A stretch of 64,000 nucleotides of DNA from assembly GCF_905163445.1 (NCBI RefSeq), contig NC_053190.1, positions 17,455,001-17,519,000 of the forward strand, read 5' to 3'. A model generated the notes under the pieces. That model was not told the origin of the DNA. It did no database searches and worked only from the letters and a program-made list of their open reading frames with translations. Of the stretch, positions 56,085-64,000 are shown one piece after another. How positions within the stretch are numbered: position 1 is the stretch's first letter; every line of letters starts with the position of its first letter. Made by a program: the position numbers and the translations under genes. The DNA is from Pararge aegeria. Taxonomy: Eukaryota > Arthropoda > Insecta > Lepidoptera > Nymphalidae.

Positions 56085-56600
56085 GTGAATTTTCTTCAAT
56101 ATATACCTAAAAAAATAAAAAATGGACTGAATTAATATTATTATTAGAAGTAAAAATAAACTCGTTGCGCAGTTTACTAAGCTACATAAAATTTGTAATT
56201 CCTTCAAGCGAAAACGAGCATTTTTATTTTTTTGTAACAAATTATCGCATGAAATCTTTGAGATAGCTCCGAACAAGTTCAAAGCTTACATACACCGTAG
56301 GATTATAGAAAAATCCGATAATAATATTAAGGATTACTTAAACGATAAAAAAAGCTTACTATCACTTCATAGCTAAATATTAATTGATGGTGAGATGGCG
56401 ATAGCAAAATAAATACCCGGCTACGTTTGCTGTGAGCTCTTCTTAGACCAGGGCATTTTTTCAACTTTAGGTTTAAGTTGGCAAACGTAGTGGTCACCAA
56501 CACTTAACAATAATTATGTAAACATATATGTATGAACGCCCCATAAGTGCTTGTGTCAGGCCTACATGAATAAAGAATATTTGAATTTGAAATTGATTTT
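56085..56600 (+). repeat. LINE family E: degraded ORF2 end plus 3' UTR
   Basis: The + strand encodes APNKFKAYIHRRIIEKS then NNIKDYLNDKKSL at about 56265-56360, the usual C-terminal 'FK..L...L....YY.I.DYL.D' of LINE polyproteins. Then the family E 3' UTR ('ggtgagatggcgatagcaaa', 'cttcttagaccagggc', 'aggcctacatgaataaagaa'). The link shows that family E repeats are LINE ends. Confidence 0.8.
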
Positions 56601-58424
56601 TGATGGACGGACAGACAGACGAATAGACTGACAACCAAATTATCCTATAAGGTTTCCGTTTTTTTCATGTCATACACTTCGTCCTCAAATTAAAAAGACA
56701 TGGAATCTCACGCCTACGCAAAGAAGTAAACAGCGAGAGACAAGAGATCATCACACTCGATATTAGAAGTGTAAAATTAGCCGTAGATCATCTGTGCTGT
56801 AGTCTGTACGACTGGAGTGATTTCTTCGTCTAAATTCGTCGATTGTATCACTGGAGACTCTAAAGCAACAGAGCTACGGATGCTAATAATAGCTTTGATC
56901 AATTGACTTAGGTATCGAAGACGGGAAGTCTAGGAAGTTTTTTCTAGGCTATGGCTTGGGATCGTATGCTATGTTCAATTCAAGTTAAAAGGGAATGTTA
57001 TTTAAATAACTTATTAAATAAATTAATATAGAGAGTAATTAGATACAAAGACTAACTTCATACATTTAATAATAAAAAGAGACAAAGAAAGAGAAATCCC
57101 ATCAAAAACATAATTTATGTAAAAAAATTATGCCAAGTTCCAAATGAAGAATACGGATGGAAGTCGGCTCCGCTGAAAAAAGAATTGAGATCAACTTTCT
57201 AAGTCATCTAGAAGTAGGTTAGGTTTATGCTTGCTCAAATATGTCAGTCAAAAGAAAAAAATGGCGATTTTTAGACATTTTTCACAGGAGACATTAATCT
57301 CAGGAGTTTCCATTCCTTATTCTAGGCTGCAACTTGGCTTACACACTACCGTGTGTCTTGATTAAATGACTGTATCATGAATCTTTACAGAAACATAAAA
57401 ATTACTTAATAAGAAACATTAAGGAGTATACAGTAAACTTAGTTATTTAGTAATAAGGTCGCCTTTGCAAGCCTACAATTTCCTTTTCTGTAAATTTTCT
57501 TTAAGCCCGTCTCAAAGTAAAAAATGATTTTTTCAAATCGGTTTATAAATTTTCTGTGGGCGCCATCATTCAGTTTGTGTCATCTTACGACCCAACTCAA
57601 CGAGGTAAAAGTCAATGCAATATCTTTTTTTGCCGATTGAATTTTAATTGTGGTATATCACTAGTAAGGTAATATGCATTTCTTACAAAATTCTCATAAC
57701 TCCTATTATTACATATGTTTTTAAGAAAACACGCAACTATGATGTTTTTATCGTTAAAAGAACGATTGCAGTACATTTGTTTATTTGACCCATTTTTCCT
57801 TGAGTTCGTAATTTGGTCGTTTTGCTGTTAGTCACCGCCTACGTTTCGCCTCCGTAGTCTTTAAAATTCCAAGTTAACAATTTGCCCATCGCCGTATATC
57901 ATCACCTTAAGTAATTTATTCATTTCAGTTTCTACAACTTTAAAATTCTCGTATTTTAATCGAAGGATAATCATATATCAACTTTTGACAATACATAAAT
58001 TACTAAGATTTTTGTCCACGAACTATCTTGTAGTAGAGTTATTTATTAATCTCTAAAATTTTAGCTGCATGAAAAACAAATCCCGCCTTTTTGTGTCTAT
58101 ATGGTTGGCCGTAATAATAATCCCATGGTGAGGATGCCCTATAGGTCATTCTTCACATTTTAATACTACGTATTATGGCTATCCAAAGTTCTGTCTATAT
58201 ACCATTTGTATGCCAGTTTTACGCCCGAAATTAATAATCAATCTAATCTAAAATGGTCAGATGACAGTTTAAATTTAAATTACCTATTTTCCAACTCTTC
58301 TTTGAAGATAAGGATAGCTCTACTAAAATTCCCTCTGAAGATTTTTAGTTAGATTGATTACGAGCGTTAATAGCGTTAGTAGCGTTAATAATCTACTATA
58401 GTGCATACTATTCCGATTTCTAGT

Positions 58425-58570
58425 TGTTCTTCTTGCTTTTATCCCAAATGGGGTCAGCCGGACTTATCTACTTCTTCTACTAGCTTTTATTAGATGCCAT
58501 CTTCCCATTCAATACTTTTACTCTTTTACAAAATCCATCTTTCTTCTGTTTGATCTTCCTTTATTTCCTT
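58425..58570 (-). repeat. LINE-like antisense fragment
   Basis: 'cttgcttttatcccaaatgg', 'ggtcagccggacttatctac', 'ttagatgccatcttcccatt'. This wording is common at antisense LINE ends in Lepidoptera. Family not fixed. Confidence 0.45.
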
Positions 58571-60642
58571 CTCCTTCTACATAAATATTTAACATTCTGC
58601 TTTTAACATGTCAGTTTACTATATTCATCTTTTAAGTCATTTACACTATTTTTACACTGTTTCTTATATACATATTCGAAATTTTAACCATTTTTGTCAC
58701 AGCACACGTACATACACATGTAGTTTTTCTTCTGGGATCGCATATCACACCTCAAATCCTAACTATTCTGATTACTGATTTATTTTATTTTTAGTAGTGC
58801 AAGGACACATTTCGTAGTAATAATAATTAAATAAACATTAGCAGAAGACTCTTGGATATTATTACTCGCCTCACCTGCTGTGTCTCCGTCACACAGATTG
58901 TATGAAACTTGGCAACTGGCTTTCCAGGCTTAATTGTTAAGATTATGAAATGAGGTGTTAGGTAATAGCGTTATGCGAATTGATTTATGTGGTGGCGTCT
59001 TTAGGGTAAATGTCCTTTTAAATTTAATGTATTTGTGTTAGAAAATGGGATGTGTGGTCACACAATGTTTTCACGGTGACATAACGTCGTCATACCTTGA
59101 TCAAGAACCAAATATTTGTGTGTTTGCCTTTTTGCCCTTCTTTCACAACCTTACTTAGCAACCAATTAATTTCATTTTCAGCATAGAGTAAGTTGTAAGG
59201 ATGCTGTAACTTGGTCTATTGTATTTATATTTTTTTTATTTCTGACACCAGAGCATCTTCAGGATTGTTGACTTGACAATGTACAATTACTAAGACTTAA
59301 TGATCATTGAAATACTTGAATTTATTCAAAAGTTTTTGTAACCCAGTTACCCGAATTAACTCATCAAGTCTAGTATTGACGTCGTGGGGTTGTCCCATCG
59401 TAATAATATGATTGGACGGAAGCCAGAGAAGCGTGTGCTCCGATAGTTTTTTGCGAAGCTTGTGACCGTCTGGACGGAAGCCATCTTGTGTTCTTTTATA
59501 AAGGTCGTTGACTATACCGAGATCTGTATAGACTGTGTGGACTATTAAGGCATGAGAGATCTTTTCAAATCTGATAATTTGAAAATGGTCAAATTACAAA
59601 ATATAATAATCCAATATGAGAATAGAGAAGAAATTATCAGGTATTCTTTACAACTAGTAAAGAGTAAAGAAGCTGTATTACATTTTTGATTGTTAAACAT
59701 ATAATATAATATACAACTCAGTAATAGACCATTAGAGTATGATCTAATAAATAAGGTTATGGTAACCTAAAATAAAAAAAAAGGTGTACAGTGCTACTGA
59801 TATAGGAAGACTTAGAAAACGCCATTCATAGCGACAACGGAAAAATGTATTGAACAGCAATAAGTAGACATTGGCACAGAGGGAATATAAAGACTTCAAT
59901 GGAAGCTATAAAGAGGGAAACAGAAAAATATTAAAATAAATTTTGTGATCGAAATACATTGCAAATTGCGAACAACGACGTGTGACACACGGTTAATTCA
60001 TTGAATACATTACAGTTTTTACTATCTTATGGTTTCAATTAATTAAACAGTTAGATAGTTACAGTACGACAGCTAATAATAATATGATAAAAAATTAGAA
60101 ATCACCATAAGATCTATCTAGCTCTCGCTATAGATTAAACAGTAAAAATGAAAGTCAGCCAATTCAGAAAAAAGGTCTTATGGTTTTGTTATTAACGGTT
60201 TATTTTATAGCCCTTAATGTGGCAATAAATCCCCCCTTAATCGCTTATTACTCTTCCTAACACAAGTTTGACGAGAAACAATCTTTAATTCATCCAATGA
60301 ACAATATGACATGGCTCCAGAATTTTTAGAAGACGCTTCTTAGAGTTCTGGCATGTATCCAACATAATTTATTTAACAGTTATGTCTTTCAAACTGTCGA
60401 TGCAATGGCTGCAGCGTCAAGGTTTTATCTGTAGGTCTACTATTTTTAAACATTTATAAAAACAACTTTAGTAACATTATTTGCACCACCAACATCACGC
60501 AGAAATTGTAGACCTTGAATAAAATGACGATTGCTGATTTAATTTTGTTTTATTCGATTACAAGTAAGAACTGCCTCATCATCATCATCAACAGCCTTTG
60601 ACAGTCCACGGCTTGACTAACGGCCTCTCTCAACGGTGGGTT

Positions 60643-60745
60643 TACCGGCCGATTGGCGCAGTGGGCAGTAACCCTGCTTTCTGAGTCCAAGGAAAATGTT
60701 TGTGTGATGAACTTGAATGTTTTTCAGTGTCTGGATGTCTGTTAT
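60643..60745 (+). repeat. SINE family M head with deletion
   Basis: 'ccggccgattggcgcagtgg', 'taaccctgctttctgagtcc', then directly 'gaaaatgtttgtgtgatgaa' and 'cagtgtctggatgtc'. The B-box part is deleted. Confidence 0.8.
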
Positions 60746-60859
60746 CTGTTTATAATAATTCTGTCCACAATCTCCAACCACATTGATCAGATTTACACAA
60801 AGTTTGGGCATAATTAAATACACATAACCTCTATAGTACATAAACAATTATTTAGATCG

Positions 60860-61073
60860 GTTATAATTTGTCAGAGTTATGGTGTAAAATCGAAAAACAC
60901 TTTCATCCCCTTTTCCAAAGGAACCGAGCTTAATGTCGGGATAAAAAGTATCCTATATTACTTCTAACACTTCCAAAAATATGTGTACAGAGTTTCATGA
61001 GGATGGGTTAAGTCGTTTTTGCGTAAAAGCGTAACAAACAAACTTACATTGACATTTATAATATTAGTAGGGA
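60860..61073 (-). mobile_element. Non-autonomous Helitron, 5' half (antisense)
   Basis: Reverse complement of the start of 55166-55600: 'atggtgtaaaatcgaaaaac', 'agtttcatgaggatgggtta', 'gcgtaacaaacaaacttaca', ending 'aatattagtaggga' at 61073. The CTAG end is missing. Confidence 0.75.
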
Positions 61074-61094
61074 GGGATATATATATGTATTTAA

Positions 61095-61185
61095 TATTAA
61101 TATATTCATCAGTCATTTTAGTACCCATAACACAGGCTACGCTCACTTTGGGGCTAGATTGCGATGTAGATAGTAGATGGTAGTA
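61095..61185 (+). repeat. SINE family M tail
   Basis: 'attcatcagtcattttagta', 'cccataacacaggctacgct', 'ggggctagattgcgatg'. Confidence 0.75.
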
Positions 61186-61512
61186 GAAGCACAGAGAGCG
61201 CCGCATGCCCGCTCTCCGTATGCCTTATGAGAGAGTAAGGTGATTTACCTTTATTTCATTTTTTTACGGAAACTTTTTACGGACGTTTACGGAAAGAGCA
61301 TCTATATAATATGGATTGTTTGTATCTTTCAAAAGAACGTTTTGTAGATGTGCATCAATAAAGTAAGATTTGATGTGACTTCGACTGTGCCATGCATACC
61401 TAAGTATAATTAGACAATAGCTAAACATCTGGTCTGTGTGTGTACTAATTTGTGTCAAATCATAAAAGCTTTTATAGTTTCAAGTAGGTCACTCAAACTA
61501 AGAAAAGTAAAC

Positions 61513-61755
61513 CTAACCGAATAGGTAATGTAAATTACTAACCTGCACGATAAACTCATTGGTATCTGCAACGATGCACTTAATAACCAATTTGAAGCTC
61601 GTAAATTTACAGGCATCTGCTTTATTTGAGTTCCAGTTCCGTTCGTAAGGTAACCCTTTTCTGTAGGGCTCGCTTAAAATAGATTTAGCACGCGACCGTT
61701 GAGTAACACACCTAAGAGATCTTACCATCTCGACTGTGGTCTTAGTCTTATACAT
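61513..61755 (-). other. Doubtful minus-strand coding exon
   Basis: An 80-codon minus-strand frame from an ATG reads MYKTKTTVEMVRSLR, then LSEPYRKGLPYERNWNSNKA and FKLVIKCIVADTNEFIVQ. A splice donor-like GTGCAG|GTTAGT (about 61543) follows VQ. The composition is protein-like and no repeat family covers it, but I do not recognise the protein and found no partner exon. It could be chance, or the first exon of a nested gene. Confidence 0.25.
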
Positions 61756-62854
61756 CGAGTTAAATTTTATGCAGTGTTAGAGAAAGCATTTGAACTTGTT
61801 TACCTTTACAAAGATAAAATAAACACACAGTTTCCCTGATCTATTTCGGCCACGGTTGTCTATCTCAAGGGAGATTTGTCAACGATGTGGAAGATATTTT
61901 GATGCATAAGGGTGCGCAAACACTGGTGCATCCTCCATTCCTCACTATCATAGTTTAAAGAAACGGTAAATCCGACATGACCTGAAAGAGATCAGGCACA
62001 GGACTGACAGAAGTAGTAGATATTCCACCTGGACGAGCTCTGTCTAATAGACAATTATTTACCCCGCTTTACGGTACTATTCGAAAAATCTTTTTTTTTG
62101 GAATTCTTCTTTTTAGTTAAATTTTTCTTCAATCTATAGGGCTCAACCTTTAGCAAACATTCCGAACTCAAAACATCATTCTGGAGTTTGTGCTTGACGT
62201 TTACCAAAAGATGGCGTCTCCCTTATTTGGGAAAGAACGCATTGCTTATTGCACGCAACCAAAGAATTAACTACTTCGTTTTGCCTTACCGTGCACGCAC
62301 GGGACACCATAAAAATGGCTGGAATAAATATTTGTGACAGAAAATGGAATGAAGTTTACCGAAGTAGTTATTTATTTCATTTCGGGTTTACTTGGTTGGA
62401 GAGCTTTTTGGTCATTAATTTTTGTGTCTTTAACCAGGTATTCTAAATGCCTGGTTTTTTCTTATTCATCATTTCCTCGATTCAAGAAGAAACCTTTTAT
62501 TGTTGTTTTTATAGAGCTGTATGGTTAAATTAAATTTTGTGAGTTATTTTCTCAATTAATTATCTTCTTCTATGCTCCTAGAATAACTGCTTCGTTGGTC
62601 TTATTGTTATATTGTTCAATCAGTGGCTTTAATTTTCGTCAGGCTTATTATTGTTGTGTTACTTTTCACCAGTCTGGATTGAGGAAATTGATATAACCGT
62701 GGTAATTTGTACTACATGTGAATATCTAAACTCTAAATCTCTCTATCCTTATCAATAAGGAGTCCAGTTATCAGTAGCTGGACATTAATAAGCTAAGGCA
62801 GATGATGACGTAGTGATGAAGAAAGTTGGAATAAGATCACAAACTAGGTTTTCG

Positions 62855-63070
62855 GATATGCGTTTTATACAAATAAAAATCACTTGCTTTAACGGTGACG
62901 AAAAACATTGCGGGAGAAAATGCATCTCTGAGGATTCCCCATAATATTCTCATAGGTGTATGTAGTCTACCAATTCGCACTTGGGCTCCTGAGCAGACTA
63001 CGGTCTTAACCCCTCTCATTCTGAGGTGAACCTTGTGCACCTTATTAGGTCTGAAGTGGGTTCATAATGA
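62855..63070 (+). repeat. SINE family C body, just upstream of the 63129 exon
   Basis: 'aaatcacttgctttaacggt', 'gacgaaaaacattgcggg', 'ctctgaggattccccata', 'tgtagtctaccaattcgcac', 'agtgggttcataatgataa'. Ends about 60 bases before the exon. Confidence 0.75.
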
Positions 63071-63179
63071 TAAAAGTCTGGTTTTAATTCAAGGTCAATC
63101 TCAATAACCAGCTGTTTCTTTGTTACAGCGATGCAGATTAAGGCGTGACACACCGGGTTGACAGGAATCAATCCGCAAT

Positions 63180-63663
63180 ATGTCGCAGCCACCAGGACGC
63201 GGTCGAGCCAGACCGCCTGGTCCCCCTTCCCCACTCAACTATCGCCCTCCATCACCATGGGCACCAAGCCCGCCTCCGCTAATATCTGGGCCTCGACACT
63301 CGACAGCACTTGTGTCACCACCCCCAGTTCACCCATCCCCTAAACCGTTCCGCCCATTACACTCGCCACATTTAAGGCATCATTCTCCATCCCCAAGCTC
63401 CCATTTCTCTATATCCCCATACCCAATGTCTCCGACTCTAGGACAGAGTCCTGAGTACTATTACTCTTCACCATATGAGCCCGTCAGAGAGTATGATTAT
63501 GCTGGAGCGCCGTTAGAGCCCCCTCCACCACCACGACCAATGATTTATGAGGAGGATGAGGAGAGAGGTCCGTCGACCGCTGAAATCATTGCCAATCAGT
63601 CTCAAGAAGGTTATGTGGACGAGAAACTTGCCGAGTACCAAGCGACTATTCAGCTTTTACAAG
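63180..63663 (+). CDS. First coding exon of a proline-rich protein with a coiled-coil-like end (partial)
   Basis: The exon starts at 63129 after a TTACAG acceptor; ATG is at 63180, and the donor AAG|GTATGT at 63663/63664 leaves phase 1. The 161 complete codons begin MSQPPGRGRARPPGPPSPLN. The first 100 residues are very rich in Pro, Ser and His (disordered), then comes SPEYYYSSPYEPVREYDYAG, a PPPPPRP tract and an acidic YEEDEER. It ends STAEIIANQSQ, then YVDEKLAEYQATIQLLQ, which looks like the start of an alpha-helical or coiled-coil region. GC-rich codon use contrasts with the surrounding sequence and supports coding. I do not recognise the gene with confidence; a large cytoskeletal (spectrin-repeat or coiled-coil) protein is a guess. 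The rest lies beyond the window. Confidence 0.8.
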
Positions 63664-64000
63664 GTATGTGATAAATTTGTTTATATTTTCTACTATGTAA
63701 AATTCATGTTGAATGTTGAATTAAAATCAAAACAATTTATTAACTCTTTTATAAAAGTGAAAAGAAACTAAATGGTAGCGATAATTACAATAATTCCGAT
63801 ACAAAGTTAGTAATTATTATTCGGAAAAAAGCTTATTAAAGCATGCTTTGTTACGAGCAAACAAATTAAACATGATATTTGGTGCACTATAATTAATTAA
63901 AGGCATTCTAGGCTGGCTTCATTATAAGGTTCTGATCTTATTACTTAGCTTATATAAACGAGTTTAGACTCTTTAGGCTTTAATACGAAACGTGGTCAAT
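63664..64000 (+). other. Start of the next intron
   Basis: Begins GTATGTGATA. AT-rich sequence with no recognisable feature to the end of the window. Confidence 0.6.

Larger units (their letters stand above)
45751..63128. other. Large repeat-filled interval, probably first intron of the 63180 gene
   Basis: No conserved coding sequence seen except LINE remnants and one doubtful minus-strand exon (61513-61755). Stretches 56610-58420 and 58570-60640 show nothing recognisable beyond AT-rich sequence. Confidence 0.5.

Noticed and set aside
1..64000. A new multi-gene system or operon-like cluster
   Set aside because: The genes are unrelated animal housekeeping genes with their own introns and orientations; only the ceramidases form a tandem pair. 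No defence, toxin, viral or biosynthetic module was seen.

Overview
The window is a piece of an insect nuclear genome. It is AT-rich, has short exons separated by repeat-filled introns, and carries many repeats of the kinds typical of Lepidoptera: tRNA-headed SINEs, short non-autonomous Helitrons ending in CTAG, RTE-like and other LINE tails, and MITEs. A moth or butterfly is the best reading, and the abundant SINE with a 'GGCGCAG...GGGTTCGATTCCC' head may point to a nymphalid butterfly. The order is my inference from the repeats and gene structures, not from a search.

Four genes can be assembled exon by exon, and a fifth is entered at its 5' end. (1) Positions 1-2278 (+) hold the last three coding exons of a neutral ceramidase. 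(2) Positions 7125-19113 (+) hold a complete second neutral ceramidase: 14 coding exons, about 730 residues, all joins in frame, a type II membrane anchor and a Thr-rich stalk. The two form a head-to-tail tandem pair. (3) Positions 23469-31200 (+) hold a complete triokinase/FMN cyclase (dihydroxyacetone kinase): 14 coding exons, about 582 residues. (4) Positions 42158-34133 (-) hold a complete STRAD/Stlk pseudokinase: 7 coding exons, about 359 residues. It ends in Trp-Asp-Phe and uses one GC-AG intron. (5) Positions 63180-63663 (+) hold the first coding exon of a proline-rich protein that continues beyond the window. A GC-rich stretch with TATA-like sequence and splice donors at about 45.4-45.75 kb is a plausible promoter and 5' UTR exon for it, which would make 45.75-63.13 kb one 17-kb intron.

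Layout: 2.3-7.1 kb is repeat-rich spacer between the ceramidases. 19.1-23.5 kb, 31.2-34.1 kb and 42.2-45.4 kb are intergenic. 45.75-63.1 kb has no convincing conserved coding sequence and is built largely from LINE, SINE, Helitron and MITE remnants plus a 204-bp tandem repeat. The genes are metabolic or signalling housekeeping types and do not form an obvious functional cluster, apart from the ceramidase duplication. I did not find a new defence-like or otherwise unknown multi-gene system. The most interesting material is in gene-structure details (GC-AG intron, repeat-derived start region, tandem ceramidases) and in layered repeats: a minisatellite grown inside a transposon copy, a three-level nested insertion, a new-looking tandem array and palindromic MITEs.

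Coordinates of exons come from hand translation with matching splice phases. Repeat edges are approximate unless target-site duplications are described.
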